In this document: positions 19,576-27,720 of the stretch, in pieces
Position numbering within the stretch: the stretch's first letter is position 1
Layout of the letters: each line of letters begins with the position of its first letter
Origin: Novosphingobium sp. Rr 2-17
Lineage (GTDB): Bacteria; Pseudomonadota; Alphaproteobacteria; Sphingomonadales; Sphingomonadaceae
Assembly: GCF_000272475.1 (NCBI RefSeq)
Contig: NZ_AKFJ01000085.1
Span: 124,001 to 188,000 of the forward strand
Length of the DNA stretch: 64,000 nucleotides
Direction: 5' to 3'
Position numbers and translations under genes: made by a program
The notes under the pieces: model-generated
What the model was told of the DNA's origin: nothing
The model's input: the letters and a program-made list of their open reading frames with translations, nothing else
The model's database searches: none

Positions 19576-20658
19576 TCAGAGCTTGCCGTCGGCAGCCAGC
19601 TTCATGAAGCTTTCGTCGAAGCGCAGCGTCACATGCTGCGGGTCGCCCAAAGTCTTGCCGCCTGGGAACGACATTCCCACCGCATCGGCAGAGGTGGCGC
19701 CTTTGAACAGCCCTTTCGAGAAGCTGAAGTCGCGAACCCGCGTCATCGTCGTTATCAGCGCTGGGTTGGATGTCGCCGCGACGGCAGCTTTTGGATCGGC
19801 GTAGAGGTACGTGGTGGTCAACTGGCTATCGAACGCTTCGGGGGTCGAGCCCGCCAGCTTGGCCATAGCTGCACGGGCTGCCTTGCCTTGGGCATCTTGG
19901 CGTTGCATCAGCGCGACCGTTTCGTACCAAATCCCGGCCAAAGCCTTGCCCAGCTTGGGATTGGCCTTGAGCGTGGCGGTATCGACAGCCAACAAATCGA
20001 GGATTTCGCCCGGGATGTCAGCCGAGCTGAACACTTCCTTGGCCCCGGCCTGGGCCTTCATGACCGACAACTGCGGGTTCCAGGCGACGGCTGCCTTCAC
20101 GTCGGGGCTGGCGAAGGCACCCACGATGTCGGCATCGGCAGTGTTCACCGTCTTTACGTCGCTCATCGCGAGGCCGACCGAGTTGAGGCCGCGTGCCAGC
20201 AAATAATGCGATACGGACAGTTCGACGAGATTGACCTGCTGGCCCTTGATGGCCTTCAGGTTGCTGGCGCCTTTCAACAGGATGCCGTCGTTGCCGTTCG
20301 AATAATCGCCGATGATGATCGCGCTGGTGTCTTTGCCGCCCGCAGCCGGGATCGTCAGCGCATCCATGTTGGCGACGGTGACGCCGTCCAGCTTGCCCGC
20401 CGTGTACTGATTGACCGATTCAACGTAGTCGTTAACCTGGACGATGTTGATCTTGATGCCGTATTTGTCGGCCCATTTCTTCACGATGCCGGCCTGCTGC
20501 GCATAAGGCCAGGGCATCCAGCCCGCGTAGATCGACCATCCGATATTGAATTCCTGACGCGGCTTTGCGGCATCGCCAGATGTCTGCGAACACGCGGCGG
20601 TGGCAAACACCCCCGCCATCAACGCGACCTTCGCTGCTTTACGGATTGATCGGATCAT
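19576..20658 (-). CDS. ABC transporter substrate-binding lipoprotein, NitT/TauT type
   Basis: Periplasmic binding protein, 360 residues from an ATG at 20658. The signal peptide VALMAGVFATAAC has a lipobox with Cys23, so it is likely tethered to a membrane. The mature part begins EFNIGWSIYAGWMPWPYAQQAGIVKKW, the aromatic-rich opening typical of the urea-carboxylase-linked branch of the NMT1/SsuA family, and later shows NVDAL-like and VTVANMDALTIPAAGGKDTS segments. Operator-like box 2 lies 60 nt upstream, with no other gene between. First gene of the transporter operon and probably of a transcript continuing into the catabolic genes. Confidence 0.92.
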   Translation of the reverse strand: MIRSIRKAAKVALMAGVFATAACSQTSGDAAKPRQEFNIGWSIYAGWMPWPYAQQAGIVKKWADKYGIKINIVQVNDYVESVNQYTAGKLDGVTVANMDALTIPAAGGKDTSAIIIGDYSNGNDGILLKGASNLKAIKGQQVNLVELSVSHYLLARGLNSVGLAMSDVKTVNTADADIVGAFASPDVKAAVAWNPQLSVMKAQAGAKEVFSSADIPGEILDLLAVDTATLKANPKLGKALAGIWYETVALMQRQDAQGKAARAAMAKLAGSTPEAFDSQLTTTYLYADPKAAVAATSNPALITTMTRVRDFSFSKGLFKGATSADAVGMSFPGGKTLGDPQHVTLRFDESFMKLAADGKL

Positions 20659-20717
20659 GACTCGGTCCCCTTTCGCACTGCAGCATTGCTGCGTTTGAAA
20701 AGGTTGTCCATCACAAT

Positions 20718-20743
20718 TATTACGTGCGGTTGATTCTGTAATA
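20718..20743. promoter_or_regulatory. Palindromic operator-like box 2, TATTAC-N14-GTAATA
   Basis: Perfect half-sites with 14-nt spacing, 60 nt before the binding-protein start, in the 118-nt gap after nikR-like gene 2. Its flanks match box 1 for ten or more bases on each side. It would control the ABC transporter operon. Confidence 0.72.
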
Positions 20744-20776
20744 CTTTCGGGCGATCGAAGTCGGCGCCGCTCCGGC

Positions 20777-21286
20777 TCAGGCAGCCACTTCGCGGTTCGT
20801 CTTTTGTTTAGACGGGCGAATGATGTCACGGCTGCCCACGACATCCTGCTCGTGCAATTGGGGGAGCAGGGCAGTGGTCGTGACCAACTGCAACTGATGT
20901 ACGCCGCGAATGCCGCGCAAGGCATCGCACAAGCTGGTCAACCGGGCTGCCGGCCCTTGCACCAGCAGCACTTCGAGCGATTGGTCGTCTTCCAGGAAGA
21001 CGTGCTGCGAGGAGATCACTTCCTTTAGGTATTCGGCTTGGCTTTCGGCAAGCTGCTGCCGCACCCGCCCACGGTCGCCCCGGTAGACGAGCGTAATCGT
21101 GCCAGCGAGCATCTCGTCGGGGCGAGTCTGCGCTTCGTGCTCCGCGAGGGCGTGGCGTATCAGCTCGGCGATCAGTTGGGACCGGGATGGCAGGCCCCGT
21201 TCTTCGACCATCATATCCAACTGGCGAAACAGCTCTGCCGGCAGGCTCATGCTGATCCGGGCAAGACTGGTAGCATCGGTGCTCAA
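20777..21286 (-). CDS. NikR-like ribbon-helix-helix regulator 2
   Basis: A 169-residue paralogue of the regulator at 17462-17941. The two are nearly identical in the DNA-binding N-terminus (SLPAELFRQLD, GLPSRSQLIAELIRHAL), so they should recognise the same DNA. The sensor domain carries SSQHVFLEDDQSLEVLLVQG, again missing the second His and the Cys of the nickel site. It differs in a C-terminal tail of about 25 residues (VVGSRDIIRPSKQKTNREVAA). Transcribed toward the transporter operon and away from the MBL gene pair, with operator-like box 3 in the divergent gap. Two related regulators with near-equal DNA-binding parts may form mixed complexes. Confidence 0.88.
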   Translation of the reverse strand: MSTDATSLARISMSLPAELFRQLDMMVEERGLPSRSQLIAELIRHALAEHEAQTRPDEMLAGTITLVYRGDRGRVRQQLAESQAEYLKEVISSQHVFLEDDQSLEVLLVQGPAARLTSLCDALRGIRGVHQLQLVTTTALLPQLHEQDVVGSRDIIRPSKQKTNREVAA

Positions 21287-21479
21287 GCTGGATACCTCTC
21301 AATCGTCGTCATAATCCTCACGAGCCAACCTTCCCGCTCCTTGCCCGTCAGCGAAAAGCGCTGATGAAATATGGACCGTGAAGCAGGCCCGGCCCCGCAA
21401 GCCTTAGGGCTTCATCTATACCATGCGCTGCCTGGTGGACAGCCCGGCAGGGTACTCACTGATCGAATATTCGCAGAAA

Positions 21480-21505
21480 TATTACCATTGCGATAAAGTG
21501 TAATA
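21480..21505. promoter_or_regulatory. Palindromic operator-like box 3, TATTAC-N14-GTAATA
   Basis: Perfect half-sites with 14-nt spacing in the divergent gap: 64 nt before the first MBL gene's GTG and 193 nt before nikR-like gene 2. It could control both directions. Confidence 0.7.
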
Positions 21506-21569
21506 TCGATATCATTTCCTTCGAATGGCGCGGGCTTGTTCCGCACAAGATCGATTTCAGGGGAATTGT

Positions 21570-22658
21570 GTGGCTCAAGGGGCAATCGGCACTCCCGCAA
21601 TGTCGGCCAATCAGCCGTCCGTAAACGGACGTGCCTATCCCAACGGCAATCCCGAATTGGGCTACAACCCGCCCGGTGTCCGCAATACCGACAGCGCGAT
21701 ACCGCTACACCGCGACCGGCCCGTGGCTCACGACTATGCTTGCGACGGACCAGCGCCGGGCAGCCTTTCATTTCGGTGGACCTATGGCTCCAACGTCGCC
21801 GCCAAGAACCGCGATCCACGTGTCCAAGTAGTCCAATATAACGAGGATACGTTCGTCCTTCGCCAGAATGTTTGCGTGCATTGGGAAGCGCCGTTCACCT
21901 ATCTTCTGTTCGGCAACAAGGGCGCCTTGCTGATCGATGTGGGCGCAACTGCGGCGGCAGACCACTATCCGTTGCGGCAGACGGTAGATGCCATCATCGC
22001 GCGATGGGGCAAGGCGCGCGGGCGCAGCCGGGTGCCACTGACCATTGCGATGACCTCGGGAGAGGACGTCGCGCAGAACCAGGGCTTAGTGCAGTTTGCC
22101 GGTAGGCCGGATACTACCATCGTTCCCAAGCCGCTGGAATTGATGAAGCGTTATTACGGCCTCCAGAACAGTTGGCCCTCCGGTACCGGCAGGATCGATT
22201 TGGGGGACCGGGTGATCGAGGTGATCCCATCTCCCGGCACCCACAAGGACGGTGTGACCTTCTATGATCCCTACTGCGATTTCCTGTTCACCGGCGATCT
22301 GCTGTTTCCGGGCAAAATCAACATCGGCAACGACCGTGATTTCGTCACGTCGCTCGATCGGCTGAAGGCTTTTGCCAGCACAAACTCGGTGAAATGGGTT
22401 CTGGGCGGTCATATCGAGATGATGTTCGTACCAGGCAAGTACTACCCGCGCTTTTTTACCTACAAACCGTATGAACGGGTCCTGGAAATGGTGCCCGCCC
22501 TGATCGACGAAGCGTTGAAGTACGCTCGCGAAGTACAAGGCAAGGACATGATGCTCATCCGGCCCGATTTCGTGCTGTTCAACGGCGTCAGCCCGGATCA
22601 GCGCACGACGGTTTGGCCAGACGGCGTGCCCAACATCAACGCGTTCCGTCCTTTTTGA
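21570..22658 (+). CDS. MBL-fold protein with degenerate metal motif
   Basis: A protein of about 362 residues with the metallo-beta-lactamase fold. Fold markers kept: GNKGALLIDVGA, SPGTHKDGVTFYD, FLFTGDLLFPG and LGGHIEMMF. The HxHxDH metal motif is missing: the aligned position reads AMTSGEDVAQNQG, where the paralogue downstream has SHLHADHYAATNQ. It may be non-catalytic or use a different metal arrangement. The start is taken as GTG at 21570 with AGGGGAA upstream; a longer ATG frame from 21525 lacks a ribosome site. No signal peptide is seen. It forms an operon with the next gene (17-nt gap) behind operator-like box 3. The substrate is unknown. Confidence 0.85.
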   Translation: MAQGAIGTPAMSANQPSVNGRAYPNGNPELGYNPPGVRNTDSAIPLHRDRPVAHDYACDGPAPGSLSFRWTYGSNVAAKNRDPRVQVVQYNEDTFVLRQNVCVHWEAPFTYLLFGNKGALLIDVGATAAADHYPLRQTVDAIIARWGKARGRSRVPLTIAMTSGEDVAQNQGLVQFAGRPDTTIVPKPLELMKRYYGLQNSWPSGTGRIDLGDRVIEVIPSPGTHKDGVTFYDPYCDFLFTGDLLFPGKINIGNDRDFVTSLDRLKAFASTNSVKWVLGGHIEMMFVPGKYYPRFFTYKPYERVLEMVPALIDEALKYAREVQGKDMMLIRPDFVLFNGVSPDQRTTVWPDGVPNINAFRPF

Positions 22659-22675
22659 ACGCGAGGAGAGCAAAC

Positions 22676-23689
22676 GTGGATCGTCGCGCCTTCCTGAGCT
22701 ATAATGCGGCAGTGGCCGCCATCCCGCTTTCCGGGGCGGCGCTCGCCGGCTTGACAGAAGCGGCTGCCGCCGCAACCCGGCCGCCGCCGGTCGATTTCAA
22801 AAGCAATCTTCCGGCTGTGGGCCAATTTCCCAAGCGGTGGATTTGCGGTTCTCCGTCGAGCATGGACAACACCGACCCGCCGGTTCAGGTTCACTGGTAT
22901 AACCCGCACACCGCAATCCTTCGCCAAAACAAGGCGTACAGCTACGAAGCACCGTTCGCGCCGCTGTATTTCGGCAACGACCGGGTGTTGCTGCTGGACG
23001 AAGGGTTCGTGCAACTGCGCAACGATTGGGATCTGCGCGGCGTCGTCGATCAATGCATCAACGATTGGTGCGCCCGCAATGGCCGTGATCCCGCCAGCCT
23101 GGAACTGCTGGTGGCGTTCAGCCATCTGCATGCGGACCATTACGCCGCGACCAACCAGTTCGCGGATCGGCCCAATACTCGCTACATGGGCCTGACGCAT
23201 GAGGAAATGGTCGGCTTTTGGGGCATGACCCATTTTCCCGAAGAACGCGTGACGCTAGACTTGGGTGGCCGCGAAATCCTGATCTGGGGATCGCCCGGCC
23301 ACGTCATTTCAGAATTCGCCTATTACGACAGCTACACGCAGATCCTCTACACCGGGGATATGTTCTATCGCGGCCGTTGCTACATCAGCTTTTGGGAGCC
23401 TTGGTTCGCCAGCATGAAGCGGCTGATCGACTTTTGCGATACTCACCCGGTCACTCACGTCATGGGGTGCCACGTTGAAATCAGCAAAGACGGTCAGGAC
23501 TATGCCTATGGCATGACCTACCAGCCTGACGAAGCGCCTGTCGAAATGACAGTGCAGCAATTGCGCGAAGCCTACGCCTTCGCACAGACGATCACCAAGC
23601 CCGGCATCTATTTCACCGGCACCGTCTTTCTTTGCAACCAGACGCGTGGGACGACGACGATCGACAAGAACCCCTATCGCTATAACTGA
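22676..23689 (+). CDS. Tat-exported MBL-fold hydrolase
   Basis: A protein of about 337 residues from a GTG at 22676 preceded by GAGGAGAG; the longer frame from 22613 overlaps the previous gene and looks spurious. The N-terminus DRRAFLSYNAAVAAIPLSG is a twin-arginine signal, suggesting folded export to the periplasm. The metal site is intact: FSHLHADHYA, GSPGHVISEFAYYD, LYTGDMFY and MGCHVEIS. It is a paralogue of the preceding gene, with the same order of segments. It should be a hydrolase of esters, lactones or related bonds, but the substrate cannot be told. Co-regulation with the guanidine genes is suggested by the shared operator. Confidence 0.88.
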   Translation: MDRRAFLSYNAAVAAIPLSGAALAGLTEAAAAATRPPPVDFKSNLPAVGQFPKRWICGSPSSMDNTDPPVQVHWYNPHTAILRQNKAYSYEAPFAPLYFGNDRVLLLDEGFVQLRNDWDLRGVVDQCINDWCARNGRDPASLELLVAFSHLHADHYAATNQFADRPNTRYMGLTHEEMVGFWGMTHFPEERVTLDLGGREILIWGSPGHVISEFAYYDSYTQILYTGDMFYRGRCYISFWEPWFASMKRLIDFCDTHPVTHVMGCHVEISKDGQDYAYGMTYQPDEAPVEMTVQQLREAYAFAQTITKPGIYFTGTVFLCNQTRGTTTIDKNPYRYN

Positions 23690-23991
23690 TGCGCCCGGTT
23701 GGAACATCCGCTTAAAGGCGGATTGCGGCACCAGCCTACCGAATCGTCAATGTGGGCCCACCCTCGATGAACGGACGGGCTTGCCGTGGCGGAACTAACA
23801 GAGCGTACGGCAAATGGTGTGCAACGTGCATTTCCGCACATTTCACAGCCAAATGACACGAACCTGAAATAATACTCTTGACGTAAAAGGTAATATCCAT
23901 ACCGTGTGTGATGTCGCCTGGCAGAGCGATGTACAGCGGGAGAGAATCAACAAACGACGGGTCGGCTTTCCGGCTCGGATGGGGGTTTTCT
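23690..23991. other. Intergenic region with operator-like box 4
   Basis: About 300 nt between the second MBL gene and the hydroxylase. It holds box 4 and AT-rich sequence that probably includes the hydroxylase promoter. In-frame ATGs at 23908 and 23911 could lengthen the hydroxylase by 28 residues. No other gene is seen. Confidence 0.5.
23870..23895. promoter_or_regulatory. Operator-like box 4, TAATAC-N14-GTAATA
   Basis: Same spacing as the other three boxes, one mismatch in the left half-site. It lies 96 nt before the chosen hydroxylase start (12 nt before the upstream ATG alternative). The mismatch makes this the weakest copy. Confidence 0.58.
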
Positions 23992-25023
23992 ATGAGGCAA
24001 CTGCCGTTCCGCGATGCAGCTTTTTCGGGCGACGATGTATTCGTAGCCGAAGTCGCGCGTGACCGTGCAGCCCCTACTGGATCGTTTTCTGCGGCAGATC
24101 AGGGTGAGACTGGTACGGCACAAGACCGCACTGGAAAACCAATCAAAGACCGCTTTTTTGACTTGATGCCACCGCTATTCGTCGCAGGCGTCGTCGCGTT
24201 CTGGGCATTAGCTCCCCAATCGTGGGTAGAAAGCCCGTGGTCTATTGTTGCGGTAACTCTGGTCGTCACGGCACTCGTGCAGTCGCTGGAATGGTTCCAC
24301 GAACGCCATTCGGGTTGGCGGTTGAACAAGCGCGAATTTGCCACTGACGTGTTCTACATCGTTATGGGGTACACCCTTATTGCCTGGGCTTCGCAGGCAC
24401 TGGCGGAAGATCCGCTAAACGCAGCCAAGCAGTCCTTGGGCATCACTACCGAATGGGCGATGCACTTGCCGTTTCTAGTGCAGGTTGCCGTTGTGGTGTT
24501 CCTGATCGAGTTCGGCCAGTATTGGATGCACCGCTTGATGCACAACTGGCATCCTTTCTGGCTCACCCATGCGCCGCATCACCATCTCACCCAGCTTAAC
24601 GCGATGAAGGGGGCGGTTGGCAACCCGATCGAACTGTTTCTGATCAGCCTGAGCGTGGTGGCATTGTTCGACTTGCCGCTTTCGGCCAAGTTTTGCGCGA
24701 TCAGCATTCTCAGCGTCGTATCGACCTTTGCCCATGCCAATGTGCGGTCTGATCCGCCCCGGTTCTACGCGTTCTTCTTTACGACCATCCGCAATCACAG
24801 CCTGCATCACTCGGTCGATTACGAAAGCACGCGTTGCAATTACGCCAACTCGTTGATCCTGATCGATCGCATCATGGGCACCTATCGCGAAGGCGAGTCC
24901 GAAATCGTGGGTCAGGATCAGCGCAAACGGCTCTCGATCTGGGAGCAGTTCCTCTTTCCGTTCCAACCCGCAATCGGGTGGATCAAAACGAAACGCACTC
25001 ATTCGGAGCTGCAATCGAACTGA
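23992..25023 (+). CDS. Sterol desaturase / fatty acid hydroxylase family membrane protein
   Basis: Di-iron membrane oxygenase of about 343 residues. The three His clusters that bind iron are seen: HRLMH, HAPHHH and NHSLHHSVDYE. Four or more membrane segments surround them (PPLFVAGVVAFWALA, FYIVMGYTLIAWASQ, LPFLVQVAVVVFLIEFGQYW, SKF-like SLSVVALFDLPL). An N-terminal soluble part of about 60 residues precedes the first segment. The start at 23992 follows GGGGG by six nt; ATGs at 23908 and 23911 are alternatives. The family hydroxylates or desaturates sterols, fatty acids or carotenoids; the substrate here is open. Box 4 suggests it belongs to the NikR-like regulon. Confidence 0.9.
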   Translation: MRQLPFRDAAFSGDDVFVAEVARDRAAPTGSFSAADQGETGTAQDRTGKPIKDRFFDLMPPLFVAGVVAFWALAPQSWVESPWSIVAVTLVVTALVQSLEWFHERHSGWRLNKREFATDVFYIVMGYTLIAWASQALAEDPLNAAKQSLGITTEWAMHLPFLVQVAVVVFLIEFGQYWMHRLMHNWHPFWLTHAPHHHLTQLNAMKGAVGNPIELFLISLSVVALFDLPLSAKFCAISILSVVSTFAHANVRSDPPRFYAFFFTTIRNHSLHHSVDYESTRCNYANSLILIDRIMGTYREGESEIVGQDQRKRLSIWEQFLFPFQPAIGWIKTKRTHSELQSN

Positions 25024-25233
25024 TCGTGGAAGACGGCATAAATTAATATCGCAGGGAACAAGTCGGCAAATTTTTAGAACGTCGAGGTTGATATAGAGTC
25101 TGTAAAAGCATCCGATCATAAATGCTAAGCAGATTAGTTGGGTTTGTTGAGATCATAAATAATAAATAAATTCTGTTCTGGCGAATGCGCGTCAGGGCAC
25201 AGGGCAGGTTTAAGCAAAAAACGGGGAAGCAAA

Positions 25234-27648
25234 ATGTTATACTGCGCGAAAATGAGGGCAGCGCTTCTGTCCGCCACTGTATTCACGTCCACAGCGCTCG
25301 CAATGCCGGCCATGGCGGAAGAGCCAGCAGCGGCTGCTCCTGCCGCCGGCGGCACCCAGGACAGCGAGGCGATCATCGTTACGGGCACACGGCGCGTCAC
25401 CACGATCCTGGAAACGCCGATCAATATTCAGGCGATCGGCGAAGAAGAACTCCAGCGCAAGCACATCGATGATATCCGCGATATTGCGGCCTTTACCCCC
25501 GGCATGACCATTTCGGATACCGGTCCGGGCTCCACCGGAACCATCATTTTACGCGGCCTTAGCGCCTCGGATACGAGTTCCACCGGTTCAAATTACGACA
25601 ATGCGATGGGCATCTATCTGGGCGAGGTGCCGCTCTATTACGATTTCAAGCTGCTCGACATCGCACGCGTGGAAACGCTGCTTGGCCCGCAAGGCACGCT
25701 ATATGGCCTGGGCACGCTCGCAGGCGCGATCCGTTATATCCCCAACAGACCGAACGTGAACGACTACGAAGGTGAAATGCACGGCCGTCTCTACGACAAG
25801 GCCCACGCATCCAAGGCCGGTTATCAGATCGATGGCATGATCAACATTCCCATCGTCAAGGATCACATCGCCTTCCGTTCAGCCACTGGCTATTACTACG
25901 ACCCTGGCTTCATCGACTACACGATGCTGGTGCAGGAACCCGGCGTGTCCTTGCCGCAGCCGTCAGGCACGGAAGGCGTTACCGACGAGGCCTATGCGCA
26001 GAACCTCTACACCAAGAAAGATCGCAACTACGAAAAGACCTTCACGACGCGTAACCAGTTGCTGTTTCAGACTACCGAAGATCTGAAAGTAATTTTCACA
26101 TACGCGTACCAGAAGACCAAGACCGACGGTGGCCAGTACAACAGCGCCGGGGTGCTGGGCACGGGTAAGTACGAAAGCGCGGCTCGCTATACGGAGCCGA
26201 CCACGCGCCAGGCCCACTTGGCCAGCATGGAAATCAACGCCAACATCGCGGACATCGCTGACCTTGTCGCGACCACGGCCTATACCCAGGTCGATACCTC
26301 CTCGCGCGGGGACAATACCGACCTGCTGCTTGATCTCGACTATGACTACGAACTGTTCCCGGCTTTCACGAGTTGGAACGAATCCAAGACCCGGCGTAAG
26401 CAGTTCAACCAGGAAGTTCGCCTGGTTTCGCGCCACGGCGGTCCCTTCAACTGGTCGCTCGGTGGTTTCTACAACGAACAGAAGACACACCGCGATTATG
26501 CCGAGCATGTGCCTGGCCATCCATGGGTTGATCTCGAAACCAACCCGGACGAGCTGGAATACGTTTCTTACACCAAGTCGAAAGTGACCGAGAAGGCGAT
26601 CTTCGGCGAAGGTACCTTCCATGTAACGTCCGACTGGCAGGTCACCGGCGGCGCACGCTATTTCAAATACACCTCGACGATAGCCGGCGCGCAGACCTTG
26701 CCGTTGCTCGGTGGACCGCTCAGCCCTTATGACAAGGAACCGTCCGGCGGCAGCGCAGGCAAGGACGGCTGGGTATGGAAGCTCAACACATCCTACAGTT
26801 TCACGCCGGACCTTATGGCCTACGCCACCTACAGCAAGGGCTATCGTATCGGCGGACCGAACACCGTCGCGCCCTGCGACGATCCATTGCCCGCTGGCCA
26901 GAACATCTGCGCTCTGCCAGACGAACTTCAGTATGGCCCCGATACGACCAAGAACATCGAAGTAGGCTTCCGCGCGCAATTGTTCGATCGCAAGCTGTCG
27001 TTCAACTTCGACGTCTATCATATCGACTGGACCGGACTCCAGGTCGCTTCGTCCACGGTGAACGGCGCGACCGGCATCACGGTGAATGGCGGCAAGGCGG
27101 TATCGAAGGGCTTCGAAACGTCGTTCCAGATCAGGCCGATCCCCGCATTGGTGATCCAGGGCACATATTCCTACAACGACGCTCATCTGACCGAGGACGT
27201 CGCCGGCATTATCACGATCCGCGAGGTGCCCAACGACTACAGCTACCGCTTCGTTCAGCTCGACGCCAAGTCGGGCGATCGTTTGCCTGGTTCCGCAAAG
27301 AACTCGGGCAGCTTGGGTGCGACGTATACCAAGCCGTTCCTGGCTGGCAGCATCAGCGCCAATTGGACCGCGACGTATCGCGGAAGCGTTGTCTCACGCC
27401 TCGGCTGGGATCGCGCTTATGGCGACAAGCTTCCGGGTTATGTGCTGCACCAGGCTTCGCTGACCTACGACACAGAAAAGTACCAGGTCGGCTTGTTCGC
27501 CAGTAACATCTTCGACAAGTATGCAGTGACGTCGGTCGATAACGACCGTTCGCGTATCGGCGTCAACGACGGGGTCGTCGTGCGCTACTATCGCCAGACG
27601 GTGCTGACGCCTCGCACGGTCGGGATCGAGGCGCGTATCAAGTACTGA
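25234..27648 (+). CDS. TonB-dependent receptor (substrate unknown)
   Basis: Outer-membrane receptor, 804 residues. Signal peptide AALLSATVFTSTALAMPAMAEE, TonB-box-like IIVTGTRR, and the plug motif VETLLGPQGTLYGLGTLAGAIRYI, a variant of the usual LRGPQGTLFG. It ends in IEARIKY with a terminal aromatic. ATG at 25234 has GGGGAAG five nt upstream; ATG at 25252 is an alternative. The 210-nt upstream gap is AT-rich, and I see no copy of the TATTAC box in it, so if the gene belongs to the regulon it must be by read-through from the hydroxylase promoter. A GNRA-loop hairpin follows. Confidence 0.93.
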   Translation: MLYCAKMRAALLSATVFTSTALAMPAMAEEPAAAAPAAGGTQDSEAIIVTGTRRVTTILETPINIQAIGEEELQRKHIDDIRDIAAFTPGMTISDTGPGSTGTIILRGLSASDTSSTGSNYDNAMGIYLGEVPLYYDFKLLDIARVETLLGPQGTLYGLGTLAGAIRYIPNRPNVNDYEGEMHGRLYDKAHASKAGYQIDGMINIPIVKDHIAFRSATGYYYDPGFIDYTMLVQEPGVSLPQPSGTEGVTDEAYAQNLYTKKDRNYEKTFTTRNQLLFQTTEDLKVIFTYAYQKTKTDGGQYNSAGVLGTGKYESAARYTEPTTRQAHLASMEINANIADIADLVATTAYTQVDTSSRGDNTDLLLDLDYDYELFPAFTSWNESKTRRKQFNQEVRLVSRHGGPFNWSLGGFYNEQKTHRDYAEHVPGHPWVDLETNPDELEYVSYTKSKVTEKAIFGEGTFHVTSDWQVTGGARYFKYTSTIAGAQTLPLLGGPLSPYDKEPSGGSAGKDGWVWKLNTSYSFTPDLMAYATYSKGYRIGGPNTVAPCDDPLPAGQNICALPDELQYGPDTTKNIEVGFRAQLFDRKLSFNFDVYHIDWTGLQVASSTVNGATGITVNGGKAVSKGFETSFQIRPIPALVIQGTYSYNDAHLTEDVAGIITIREVPNDYSYRFVQLDAKSGDRLPGSAKNSGSLGATYTKPFLAGSISANWTATYRGSVVSRLGWDRAYGDKLPGYVLHQASLTYDTEKYQVGLFASNIFDKYAVTSVDNDRSRIGVNDGVVVRYYRQTVLTPRTVGIEARIKY

Positions 27649-27661
27649 TCGACCTCGGGGG

Positions 27662-27695
27662 ATCGAGGCGCTTCTGGCAACAGGAGCGCCTCGAT
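27662..27695. terminator. Hairpin terminator between convergent genes
   Basis: A stem of about 15 bp (one G-U pair) closed by a GCAA tetraloop, between the TonB receptor and the sulfotransferase, which converge here. The following T-run is poor (TATTG), so termination strength is uncertain. Confidence 0.65.
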
Positions 27696-27720
27696 TATTG
27701 CTGTCGTCCCCGATGCGGGA

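Noticed and set aside
20650..20776. Possible guanidine riboswitch before the transporter operon
   Set aside because: I looked for the conserved guanidine-I type core and for the ACGR-loop hairpins of the smaller classes in the gaps before the transporter, regulator and carboxylase genes and saw none; the palindromic box explains the region better. A covariance search would settle it.
17462..21286. Nickel or urease regulation by NikR
   Set aside because: Most nickel ligands are missing and no nickel enzyme or transporter gene is in the window.
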